Source: an uncultured SAR86 cluster bacterium (GTDB lineage Bacteria > Pseudomonadota > Gammaproteobacteria > Magnimaribacterales > D2472). Taken from it: DNA of 37,111 nt. Both the position numbers and the translations under genes were made by a program. Position 1 is the first letter of the stretch. Every line of letters starts with the position of its first letter. Below the pieces are notes generated by a model. That model did no database searches. It saw only the letters and a list, made by a program, of their open reading frames with translations, and had not been told where the DNA came from. Of this stretch, positions 19,700-26,695 are shown in pieces. The stretch is from positions 1 through 37,111 of the forward strand of contig CABXPU010000010.1 of NCBI GenBank assembly GCA_902514105.1, given 5' to 3'.

Positions 19700-19779
19700 T
19701 TTCTTTCCTTGTTGTTTAGTTAATTAGATACCTTAATGTAGTTGAATATTTTATTTAATCAAGTGCCTTGAAGCAAAAT

Positions 19780-21042
19780 TTAATTTACCAAAGGTAGCTC
19801 ATTCCAGCTAGTTGTATATCTCGGAGAAACCATGTTTTGGCGTACGGGTGAATAGTGTGAAGTGTTTTGTGAAGCAAAGTATATTTGGGTTTGATAATCG
19901 TTCATAGCATCAATATATTTCATTAGGTAAGAATTATTTTTAGGCATGTCAGGATCTTGAAACAAGACAGCTTGTTGCATATCCTCGTTTGAAAATGAAC
20001 TAAGCAAAATTCCTGCTTTTGCATAGGAATAGTTAGACTTAAAGATAGGTTTTAATGCAATTTTTGCTCCATTTAAAATATCTCGAGTATCATTTGTAGG
20101 ACAGTAAAATTGAAAGCTATTAAACCCCTGATGTTGGGGTTTTTTATCATTAAAAGGACTCGTTCTTACAAACACAGAAACCTGTGAGCATTTTTGTTTT
20201 TCATGCCTTAATTTTTCTGATGCTCTTACCACAAAATTGCTTATAAAAGGTTGTAGCGTCTCTAGATCATCAACCCTTTGACCAAAGCTTCGACTAACAA
20301 TAATTTGCTGTTTCGAGGTTCTATCATTTTCTATATCACAGCAACGTTCGCCACATAATTCTCTAATAGTTCTTTCTAACACTATACTGAATTTCTGCCT
20401 CATGTAATAAGGGTCAGTTTTAGCTAAATCTAAGGCTGTCATAATGCCCATATTTTGAAGGTGTTGGTTTAATCTTCTGCCAACGCCCCAAACTTCATGT
20501 ACTGGAGTTAACGATAAGGCCTTTGTTATTTCTTCCTGAGTATTAAGCTGCAAAACTTTCGTAGCAATCTCCATTTTTTTAACTTGATAAATCGCAATTT
20601 TTGTCAGAGTCTTTGTTGGCGCAATGCCAACTCGTACTGGGACCCCAGTCCATTGTTTAATAACACCTTTTACATAGCAGCCAAATTTATATAAATTAAA
20701 ATTTTTATCTAATGTATCTAAATTCAAAAAAGCTTCATCAATGCTATAGATTTCCACACCAGGAGAAACTATTTTTAATATATTCATTACTCGTGAAGAC
20801 ATATCCCCATACAGAGGAAAATTAGAAGAAAAAACATAACCACCATTTTTTATGTAATTTTCTTTGACCTTAAACCAAGGAGCTCCCATGCCAACCCCTA
20901 AAACTTTTGCCTCTTTGCTTCTAGCGATAACACAACCGTCATTATTTGATAAAACCACAATAGGTTTATTTTTTAAATCAGGGCGAAATATTCTTTCACA
21001 AGAAGCATAAAAGCTATCGCAATCTACCAGAGCTAAAGTCAT
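19780..21042 (-). CDS. umuC: DNA polymerase V catalytic subunit (Y-family)
   Basis: UmuC is the error-prone Y-family polymerase that, with processed UmuD, copies damaged DNA after SOS induction. The 420 residues include the first catalytic carboxylates in LALVDCDSFYASCERIF, the DGCVIARS finger motif, the second carboxylate pair in YSIDEAFL, and the helix-hairpin-helix region VWGVGRRLNQHLQNMGI. A likely beta-clamp-binding motif QQAVLF is at 356-361, the same place as QLNLF in E. coli UmuC. It shares one base with the umuD stop, so the two are co-transcribed and coupled. Confidence 0.96.
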   Translation of the reverse strand: MTLALVDCDSFYASCERIFRPDLKNKPIVVLSNNDGCVIARSKEAKVLGVGMGAPWFKVKENYIKNGGYVFSSNFPLYGDMSSRVMNILKIVSPGVEIYSIDEAFLNLDTLDKNFNLYKFGCYVKGVIKQWTGVPVRVGIAPTKTLTKIAIYQVKKMEIATKVLQLNTQEEITKALSLTPVHEVWGVGRRLNQHLQNMGIMTALDLAKTDPYYMRQKFSIVLERTIRELCGERCCDIENDRTSKQQIIVSRSFGQRVDDLETLQPFISNFVVRASEKLRHEKQKCSQVSVFVRTSPFNDKKPQHQGFNSFQFYCPTNDTRDILNGAKIALKPIFKSNYSYAKAGILLSSFSNEDMQQAVLFQDPDMPKNNSYLMKYIDAMNDYQTQIYFASQNTSHYSPVRQNMVSPRYTTSWNELPLVN

Positions 21043-21470
21043 TAAAATTTATTAATTGCAGCTGTTACGGTGCCTAATATTTCAAGTTCTTGACCATGGT
21101 TGATAAAGATAGGAGGGTAGTCAGGATTATCTGGCATTAAGCACATTCTTGGTTTTAACTTTAAGCGTTTGCATATAAATTCACCGTCAATTGAGGCGAC
21201 AACTATGCTGTCATGAGAAGGTTTAATGCTACGATCCACTACAAGCACAGCCTGATCAGTGATTCCAGAACCGAGCATAGATTGCCCTTGAGCACGAACT
21301 AAGAAAGTTGCAGCACCATTTTTAATCAGATGCTTATTAAGGTCTATAGGGCTCTCAATATAATCGCTTGCAGGGCTGGGAAATCCAGCATGCACCGATT
21401 CAAGAAAATAAGGAACAAATATTGCCGGCAAATTTTCTTCAGATATTTTTCCGATATAGTTAACTTTCAT
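21042..21470 (-). CDS. umuD: UmuD, LexA-like self-cleaving polymerase V subunit
   Basis: UmuD is cleaved on the RecA filament to UmuD', which activates UmuC. The 142-residue protein has the cleavage site A28-G29 (HAGFPSPASDY), the nucleophile S64 (GQSMLGSGI) and the general-base K101 (FICKRLKLK). All are offset by +4 from E. coli (C24-G25, S60, K97). The start codon is 12 nt from a perfect LexA operator. No lexA or recA is in the window. Confidence 0.96.
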   Translation of the reverse strand: MKVNYIGKISEENLPAIFVPYFLESVHAGFPSPASDYIESPIDLNKHLIKNGAATFLVRAQGQSMLGSGITDQAVLVVDRSIKPSHDSIVVASIDGEFICKRLKLKPRMCLMPDNPDYPPIFINHGQELEILGTVTAAINKF

Positions 21471-21482
21471 GATTGTATAATG

Positions 21483-21498
21483 CTGTATATATATACAG
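21483..21498 (-). promoter_or_regulatory. LexA (SOS) operator upstream of umuDC
   Basis: The sequence CTGTATATATATACAG is a perfect CTGT-N8-ACAG palindrome with the alternating AT core typical of the strongest E. coli SOS boxes. It overlaps the -10 and the expected transcription start of the umuD promoter, so bound LexA would block initiation. The flanking bases on the right (TA) also match the extended 20-bp consensus. Confidence 0.93.
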
Positions 21499-21524
21499 TA
21501 TATTTAAACACTATTATTTGTAAA
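21497..21524 (-). promoter_or_regulatory. umuDC promoter (TTTACA - 16 nt - TATACT)
   Basis: Read on the minus strand, TTTACA (21524-21519) matches five of six bases of the -35 consensus and TATACT (21502-21497) five of six of the -10, separated by 16 nt. The predicted start near 21490 falls inside the LexA operator and leaves a leader of about 20 nt. There is no obvious Shine-Dalgarno. Confidence 0.6.
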
Positions 21525-21569
21525 GCTTTTGCTTGAAAAGCGGTATTATTATTCTATTAGGGAGAATGT

Positions 21570-22148
21570 ATGAGATTTTGGTTATTACTAGGAATTATCT
21601 ACGGATCTTTTTTTCTTTGGTATACAGACTTAGGAGGAAAGTTAAACGATGATGAAATTCAATCATTTTTAAATAAACTAGAAGAGAATGGAGCCAATGA
21701 ATCTATTTATAACTCTATAAAGATATTTATGGAACAAGATTCAGGAAAGCAGTTCTTGATGGTCAACAATATTCATATGTCAGTTGAGCCTTCAGCAGAT
21801 GAATCTTTTAGAAAATATAATGAACATATGATTCCAGAGCTTCTGAGTAGAGCATGCCACCCAACATTTTTTGGATCTAGTGTTCACCAGGCTATGGATA
21901 TAGTAGGAATAGATAATGCAGAAGATTGGGACACGGCAGTCCTCATGAGATACAAAAGTCGAAGAGCTTTTATGGAAGTAGTATCCAATCCAGAGCTTAA
22001 GGGCAAACATGAATTTAAAATTGCAGCTTTAGAGAAAACAATAGCTTATCCAGTAGAACCAAATTTTTATTTAAGCGATCTTAGGATTATTTTTGGATTT
22101 ATTTTTATAATTTTGGGTTTATTGATAAGACCAATTAGACAGAAATAA
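21570..22148 (+). CDS. Unknown two-TM protein with DUF1330-like middle region
   Basis: I do not recognise a named family with certainty. The 192-residue product has an N-terminal hydrophobic helix (about 3-19), a soluble middle, and a second transmembrane helix near the C-terminus (about 171-187) with a basic tail. The middle part (MVNNIHM ... WDTAVLMRYKSRRAFMEVV ... EFKIAALEKTIAYP) resembles DUF1330 or EthD-type dimeric alpha-beta barrel domains, in which a protomer pairs to form a small ligand pocket. The ATG has a clear Shine-Dalgarno (GGGAG, 5-nt spacing). It is divergent from the SOS-controlled umuDC operon across 99 bp, and its stop overlaps lpxH by 14 bp. Confidence 0.65.
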   Translation: MRFWLLLGIIYGSFFLWYTDLGGKLNDDEIQSFLNKLEENGANESIYNSIKIFMEQDSGKQFLMVNNIHMSVEPSADESFRKYNEHMIPELLSRACHPTFFGSSVHQAMDIVGIDNAEDWDTAVLMRYKSRRAFMEVVSNPELKGKHEFKIAALEKTIAYPVEPNFYLSDLRIIFGFIFIILGLLIRPIRQK

Positions 22149-22851
22149 TAAATTTATCTAATTTGTAGCCATTTTCATCTACCGATAAAAACCAACCATA
22201 CTCACCCCAGTCACCTAATACAATTCTCTTGCAAAAATCAACTTCATGTATACCAGGTTTATGGGTATGGCCGTGTATAAAAAGATTAGGTTTATGCTCA
22301 TTCAAGAAATTAAGCACGGCTTCAGAATTTACATCTGTAATTTCAAGTGATTTTTCTGCTGTTGCCTCTTGGCTATCATTTCTTAGCGATGCAGCAATCT
22401 GTTTACGCTCTTCAATATCTTTTTCTAAAAAATTAGACTGCCATTCTTTGGTGCGCACTTGATTTCGAAAATTTATATAGTCAACATCATCAGTGCATAA
22501 GAAATCACCATGACTAATAATTAATGTCTCACCATTAACCTCTAAATGAAAGGGGTCGGGAAGGATTGTAATTCCTGTTTCTTCTGCAAAATCTTGCCCA
22601 ATTAAAAAATCTCTATTGCCGTGGATGAAAAATGTTTTAGGACCATTGGATGAAAACCTATGTAAAGCATCTTTAATTTCTTTGTGCAGAGGGGAAGTAT
22701 CATCATCACCTATCCAGGTTTCAAATAAATCACCTAAAATATACAGGTGTGTACAAGCACCTTTAGACTCATCTAAGAATTTAAAGAAAGCTTGAGTTAG
22801 CTCAGGATGTTTTTCGCTTAAATGAAGATCTGATATAAAGCGACACTTCAT
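22135..22851 (-). CDS. lpxH: UDP-2,3-diacylglucosamine diphosphatase
   Basis: LpxH hydrolyses UDP-2,3-diacylglucosamine to lipid X on the inner face of the inner membrane in lipid A synthesis. The metallophosphoesterase ligands are D8 and H10 (SDLHL), D41 (GDLFE), N79 (GNRD), H114 (SHGD), H195 and H197 (GHTH). The numbering equals E. coli LpxH, and the length (238) is normal. The presence of lpxH supports a Gram-negative outer membrane of gamma/betaproteobacterial type. Its start overlaps the cyclophilin stop as ATGA, conserving the ppiB-lpxH pairing known in E. coli. Confidence 0.96.
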   Translation of the reverse strand: MKCRFISDLHLSEKHPELTQAFFKFLDESKGACTHLYILGDLFETWIGDDDTSPLHKEIKDALHRFSSNGPKTFFIHGNRDFLIGQDFAEETGITILPDPFHLEVNGETLIISHGDFLCTDDVDYINFRNQVRTKEWQSNFLEKDIEERKQIAASLRNDSQEATAEKSLEITDVNSEAVLNFLNEHKPNLFIHGHTHKPGIHEVDFCKRIVLGDWGEYGWFLSVDENGYKLDKFIISV

Positions 22852-23441
22852 TCAGCGACAATAACAGATTCAATAGTAACAGGTTCAAGCGGCGCATCAG
22901 CATAGCCGCCTACCATCCCAGTTGCGCTATCAGCCAATTGGTCAACAATATCCATACCGTCAGTAACATTACCAAACACTGCATAACCCCAGCCTTGAGC
23001 AGTTTCAGCAGTATGATTCAAAAAATCATTATCTTTGTGATTAATAAAAAATTGTCCAGTAGCAGAATGAGGATCCATAGTTCTAGCCATAGCTATAGTA
23101 CCTCTATCATTTGCTAGACCATTGTTTGCTTCATTTTGTATAGGATCGCTACCAGAAGATTTATTTTTCATATCTATAGTCAGGCCGCCGCCTTGGACCA
23201 TAAAGCCTGAAATAATTCTATGGAAGATAGTGCCTTCATAATATCCTTCATTAGCGAGACTTATAAAATTAGCTACAGTAATAGGAGCTTTTTCTTCATT
23301 AAGCTCTAGATGAATAGCTCCAATGCTTGTATTAATAGTTACTGATGTCATAGCGCTCTCCTTATTTTGCTCTGCAGCATTAATGAATGATGAGAATACA
23401 AGACTGCATATAAATATACTTAGCAATTGTATTTTTCTCAT
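22848..23441 (-). CDS. Cyclophilin-type peptidyl-prolyl isomerase with signal peptide and second start
   Basis: A cyclophilin catalysing cis-trans isomerisation of prolyl bonds. Family motifs are FHRIISGFMVQGG, the central Q/F pair in GQFFIN, and FGNVTDGMDIVD. Starting at 23441 the protein has 197 residues with a signal peptide at 1-22 (LLSIFICSLVFSSFINA), giving a periplasmic PpiA-like enzyme. An in-frame ATG at 23351 (Met31) is preceded by AAGGAG with 6-nt spacing and would give a 167-residue cytosolic enzyme, the length and N-terminus of PpiB, which is what adjoins lpxH in E. coli. The upstream ATG has no Shine-Dalgarno. Both products are possible. Confidence 0.9.
   Translation of the reverse strand: MRKIQLLSIFICSLVFSSFINAAEQNKESAMTSVTINTSIGAIHLELNEEKAPITVANFISLANEGYYEGTIFHRIISGFMVQGGGLTIDMKNKSSGSDPIQNEANNGLANDRGTIAMARTMDPHSATGQFFINHKDNDFLNHTAETAQGWGYAVFGNVTDGMDIVDQLADSATGMVGGYADAPLEPVTIESVIVAE
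23358..23363 (-). promoter_or_regulatory. Strong internal ribosome binding site in the cyclophilin gene
   Basis: On the minus strand TAAGGAG (core AAGGAG at 23363-23358) sits 6 nt before an in-frame ATG (23351-23349) that is codon 31 of the long reading frame. This is among the best Shine-Dalgarno matches in the window and would direct initiation past the signal peptide. Confidence 0.65.
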
Positions 23442-23483
23442 AATTTAACTTAATAGATTATTAATAGTTGATATATTTTATCA

Positions 23484-24608
23484 TCAAAAGTTATGAATGC
23501 GGTTGTAGTCAGAAAAAGCATCTTGGACCTTTGATTCATTTAAACCAAAATCTTCTAAAGAATATTTATGGGCTTTATGTTTTTCTCTTGATTGATTATT
23601 AATAAAATCTTGCATACCTTGAGAAGTGTTTTCAGTTAATTCAAAATTAAAGTGCTTATAAGTAGATTGAATCTCTTTAATAGGATTTTTAATAAAATCG
23701 CGATAATCAATATCCTTAATTTGATTAGGTTGTAAATATTTAGATCTATCTTTTAAGTTTTTATTAATAGAATATTGCCAAAATTCTAATACACGCTCGC
23801 CAACTTCTTTGGGATTTATATGATTTGATAGACCTGAACGAACATTAGAAGTTAGGCTTGATAAAGAGCCTATAGATTTAACTGGGTTGCGATGGATATG
23901 AATAAATTTTGCATTTGGATAAGTAGCTAGAATTTCAGGGATATGACTTATATGGCTAGGATCTTTAAGCAACCAATTCTCAGGCCTTCTTTGAGTTTCT
24001 AAAGCTTGCAGGAATCGCTTATGCCAAAGGAATGTCATAGTAAAATCACAGGTTTTTAAATAATCTTCATAAGCTGGTGAATTAGCCATACACATGAATA
24101 TAAAACTCCGAATATTCATAGTATTAATAAGAGAACACTCTTCGGGCATTTCAGCATGAATGTGATGCATATTTACAAGTTGAGGGATAAATATTCTTGC
24201 AAGACTTAACTCTCTATTAGTTCTCTTAATACGTTTAGCTTCTTCCCTGGAGCCTTCACTTACCAAAGGGAAGGGTCGAGTTATCTCCCAGAATAATGGC
24301 GATCTGTACTTTTGATCACAACTTAAAAGATCAAATAAAAAAGTTGTTCCTGAACGAGGCAGCCCTATAACAAAAATAGGGTCTGCTGGATCAGGTAAAT
24401 CTTTATTTTGAATAAAATCATTCAATTGAGAGCGTACTCTTAATCGATTTACTACCTGATGCCGAACAGCAAGATTACCAGCTAAATTAAATTTTGCTTC
24501 TGTTTTAAATGACTCTACCAAGCAGTCTAAAGGCTCTAAATAATCATCTTCTCCTAAGCGGCCTTCAAGCCCTTTGAGTATAGATTTTTTTGATAGAAGA
24601 AGTTTCAT
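23484..24608 (-). CDS. PAPS-dependent sulfotransferase family protein
   Basis: Sulfotransferases move a sulfuryl group from PAPS to an alcohol or amine. The 374 residues contain the 5'-phosphosulfate loop FVIGLPRSGTTFL (79-91) and a 3'-phosphate-binding segment FIHIHRNPVKSIGSLSSL in the second half, the two defining motifs. The rest resembles the multi-domain sulfotransferase_3 group found in many marine bacteria. The acceptor cannot be told from sequence; steroid, lipid or carbohydrate are all possible. It is a monocistronic-looking minus-strand gene, 42 nt upstream of the cyclophilin start and divergent from the arsC-like gene. Confidence 0.82.
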   Translation of the reverse strand: MKLLLSKKSILKGLEGRLGEDDYLEPLDCLVESFKTEAKFNLAGNLAVRHQVVNRLRVRSQLNDFIQNKDLPDPADPIFVIGLPRSGTTFLFDLLSCDQKYRSPLFWEITRPFPLVSEGSREEAKRIKRTNRELSLARIFIPQLVNMHHIHAEMPEECSLINTMNIRSFIFMCMANSPAYEDYLKTCDFTMTFLWHKRFLQALETQRRPENWLLKDPSHISHIPEILATYPNAKFIHIHRNPVKSIGSLSSLTSNVRSGLSNHINPKEVGERVLEFWQYSINKNLKDRSKYLQPNQIKDIDYRDFIKNPIKEIQSTYKHFNFELTENTSQGMQDFINNQSREKHKAHKYSLEDFGLNESKVQDAFSDYNRIHNF

Positions 24609-24612
24609 TAAA

Positions 24613-24640
24613 TTGATTACTTTATTATCTATAAGATACT
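24613..24640 (+). promoter_or_regulatory. Candidate promoter of the arsC-like gene
   Basis: TTGATT (24613-24618) and GATACT (24635-24640) are spaced by 16 nt and would start transcription near 24647, about 23 nt before the ATG. Each hexamer matches four of six consensus bases. In AT-rich DNA this is only moderate support. Confidence 0.3.
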
Positions 24641-24669
24641 ATTAAAAAAGGAAATCTACAATTTAGTCT

Positions 24670-25086
24670 ATGAATATACTTTTTATGTGTGTCGGTAACT
24701 CGGCAAGGAGCCAAATAGCTGAGGGCCTAGCTAAAGCTATGTTAAGCATAGAGCATAATATTGAAAGTGCAGGGTCGATGCCCTCCGGCATAGTTCATGC
24801 TGGCGCCATTGAGTGCATGGAATCTATAGGCATAGATATTTCAGATCATTCTTCAAAATCTATAGATGATTTAGATATAGAATTTATAGAAAATTTAGAT
24901 TTTGTAATTACCCTATGCTCTGAAGAAAATTGTCCCGTACCTCCATCCTCAGTTAATTATTTGCATTGGATGCATCCAGACCCAGCAAACTCTTCCTACG
25001 ATAAAGCGCAGGCAGCTGAAGCATTTGAAAATACTAGAGAAAGTATTTTTAAACTATTAAAGAAATTTTTAATTTTAAATACTTAA
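24670..25086 (+). CDS. arsC: Thioredoxin-type arsenate reductase / low-MW phosphatase family
   Basis: The 138-residue protein has the low-molecular-weight phosphatase P-loop CVGNSARSQ (nucleophile C7, R13) right at the N-terminus, and a redox cysteine pair C83/C88 (TLCSEENCPV). The three cysteines together are the mark of thioredoxin-coupled arsenate reductases like Bacillus ArsC, which reduce arsenate to arsenite. The HPDPA segment that carries the catalytic aspartate is present. No arsB, acr3 or arsR is nearby, so it is a solitary gene; arsenate reduction during phosphate scavenging is a reasonable but unproven role. A phosphatase activity is the alternative. Confidence 0.82.
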   Translation: MNILFMCVGNSARSQIAEGLAKAMLSIEHNIESAGSMPSGIVHAGAIECMESIGIDISDHSSKSIDDLDIEFIENLDFVITLCSEENCPVPPSSVNYLHWMHPDPANSSYDKAQAAEAFENTRESIFKLLKKFLILNT

Positions 25087-25089
25087 TTA

Positions 25090-25116
25090 AAATTTAAACC
25101 AACATGGTTAAAATTT
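25090..25116. terminator. Bidirectional terminator-like hairpin between convergent genes
   Basis: An 11-base inverted repeat, AAATTTAAACC and GGTTAAAATTT with a 5-nt AACAT loop, pairs at 10 of 11 positions. It fills the 21-bp gap between the arsC-like and methyltransferase stops and reaches into the last codons of the latter. The A/T outer stem supplies U-rich 3' ends in both directions. The stem has only two G-C pairs, so efficiency is uncertain. Confidence 0.45.
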
Positions 25117-25728
25117 CCTAGCCGAACCCCAGTAGTTATAACCAGCAAAGCTTGGAGTGCTTGGTAGATACATTTGCTCCATATTTTCTATTTCAAAACC
25201 TGATGAGGTAATGAGTTCTGGGATATTCCTGTTTAGACGGCAGCCGCCAGCAATTTTTCCCCATATGGGATTAATCCTGCTTTGCCATTTAGCAACTTTT
25301 GGATCAGGCGCTAAGCCATGTTCACAAAATATTAATCTTCCTTCTGGTTTTAGCACTCGAAGCATTTCTTTATTTGCTTCCATGACCTCTGGAATAGTGC
25401 ACATGGTGTAAGTAATTAAAACTGTATCCACGTGATTATCAGGCAAAGGAATATCTTCAGCGCCACAAAGCATAAAGTCGACATCAACATTATTTTCTTC
25501 TGCAATATCTATTGCAAGGCCATTAAGCTCTACCGATGGATCAAGACCGATCACCTTATCGATTTTTGTCATATCGTAAAATGGGATGTTGAGCCCTGAG
25601 CCAATCCCTACATCCAAGACAAGACCTTTAGCTAAAGGTACAACTTTTTTTCTTTGATAATTAATGGGCTTTGAGCCACAAGTGCAATTTAAAACTTTTG
25701 GCAATACATATTTGTTATAAAGACCCAT
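25108..25728 (-). CDS. Class I SAM-dependent methyltransferase
   Basis: A 206-residue Rossmann-fold methyltransferase. SAM-binding motif I is VLDVGIGSGLNIPFY (about 37-51), the acidic end of strand 2 is GLDPS, and the later motif is EDIPLPDNHVDTV. The N-terminal CTCGSKPINYQRKKVVPLA segment is typical of a proteobacterial group resembling METTL7-type enzymes; substrates of that group are not established. It starts 2 nt after the SDR stop, behind an AGGA Shine-Dalgarno overlapping that stop, so the SDR and this gene form an operon. There is no ArsM cysteine set, so arsenite methylation is not suggested despite the neighbour. Confidence 0.8.
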   Translation of the reverse strand: MGLYNKYVLPKVLNCTCGSKPINYQRKKVVPLAKGLVLDVGIGSGLNIPFYDMTKIDKVIGLDPSVELNGLAIDIAEENNVDVDFMLCGAEDIPLPDNHVDTVLITYTMCTIPEVMEANKEMLRVLKPEGRLIFCEHGLAPDPKVAKWQSRINPIWGKIAGGCRLNRNIPELITSSGFEIENMEQMYLPSTPSFAGYNYWGSARKF

Positions 25729-25730
25729 AA

Positions 25731-26612
25731 CTAATCCTCAATCTCTCTTAAAGTCTCCTCAATGCCTGTTGATCCCATAGACATACCACTTATTCGCATA
25801 TCACCTAATTCTTCTGCTGCAGCTTCACGCATACCTTTAATCAAACCAGTTCTATCTACTGTTAAGCCCCCATCAACACATAGGTTATGACCTGTTACAA
25901 ACCTAGATTCATCTGACGCTAAAAACAAAGCTGCATATGCTATATCTAACGGCTGTCCAAGTTCTTCAATAGGCTGAAGCCCTTTAATACGCTCTTCCCA
26001 ATCATCAGAAAGGTTGTTGAGCAGAGGAGTGCTTATAGCTCCGGGCGAAATGCTATTTACTCGTATTTTAAATTCCCCTAGTTCTAGAGCTGTAGTTTGT
26101 GAGAGGTTTATTACTGCTGCTTTAGCCGCTGAGTATGCTTGCGGTCCTCCACCACCAGACATTCCAGCTATAGACCCAGTATTAATAATTGATCCGCCAT
26201 TAGAATTATTTTGCATGAACTTTGATGCATGTTTTATTCCCATAAATACAGATTTCAGCAGTATTGCTATGGATTGATCCCATTCATCTGCATCTATATC
26301 TGTTATTGAGCCATAAGCTCCACCCAGACCAGCATTGTTAAATAAGATATCCAATTGACCAAATTCATCAATTGCTTTTTTAACCATTGTTTTGATATCT
26401 GATTCTTGTGCTACATCTGTATGGATTGAAATAATGTTATCTTTAAAACCTTTCTGAGTAGCTAGATTAAATGTTTCTTCTAAGGTGGCTTCATTAATAT
26501 CAGCTATTACCACTTTGGCGCCTTCTTCTAAAAATAGTAAAGAAGTTTCTCTTCCTATACCGCTCCCAGCCCCAGTAATAATTGCTACTTTATTATTTAA
26601 TCTTTTTTCCAT
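25731..26612 (-). CDS. Classical short-chain dehydrogenase/reductase
   Basis: A 293-residue SDR with the NAD(P) motif TGAGSGIG (13-20), D39 after strand 2 (VIADIN) suggesting NAD(H) preference, NNAG (92-95), catalytic S147, Y160 and K164 (AYSAAK), and the PGAISTPL segment. A C-terminal extension of about 40 residues beyond the usual HNLCVDGG end is rich in Glu, Gly and Met. The substrate is unknown; SDRs act on alcohols, sterols, sugars and acyl compounds. It is followed by the methyltransferase gene at 2 nt and is divergent from another reductase. Confidence 0.85.
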   Translation of the reverse strand: MEKRLNNKVAIITGAGSGIGRETSLLFLEEGAKVVIADINEATLEETFNLATQKGFKDNIISIHTDVAQESDIKTMVKKAIDEFGQLDILFNNAGLGGAYGSITDIDADEWDQSIAILLKSVFMGIKHASKFMQNNSNGGSIINTGSIAGMSGGGGPQAYSAAKAAVINLSQTTALELGEFKIRVNSISPGAISTPLLNNLSDDWEERIKGLQPIEELGQPLDIAYAALFLASDESRFVTGHNLCVDGGLTVDRTGLIKGMREAAAEELGDMRISGMSMGSTGIEETLREIED

Positions 26613-26633
26613 TTTTTATATGCCTCTGAGTAG

Positions 26634-26645
26634 ATTCTATAGAAT
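26634..26645. promoter_or_regulatory. Perfect 12-bp palindrome in a divergent promoter region
   Basis: ATTCTATAGAAT lies 21 bp from the SDR start and 50 bp from the divergent reductase start. Its position and symmetry would suit a dimeric repressor or activator acting on both genes. No known operator consensus is matched, and a perfect 12-mer can occur by chance in such AT-rich DNA. Confidence 0.3.
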
Positions 26646-26648
26646 AAA

Positions 26649-26689
26649 TTGCAACCAAACCATATACTTAATATATATTTTTTAAGGAG
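26649..26689 (+). promoter_or_regulatory. Candidate promoter and strong RBS of the extended-SDR gene
   Basis: TTGCAA (26649-26654) and TATATA (26672-26677), 17 nt apart, form a modest promoter. They are followed by a clear Shine-Dalgarno AAGGAG at 26684-26689, 6 nt before the ATG at 26696. The ribosome site is firm; the promoter call is weaker. Confidence 0.45.
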
Positions 26690-26695
26690 TAGATT

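Noticed and set aside
24670-25728. An arsenic detoxification cluster (ArsC plus ArsM-type methyltransferase)
   Set aside because: The methyltransferase lacks the ArsM cysteine set and is convergent, not co-transcribed; no arsR or efflux gene is nearby.
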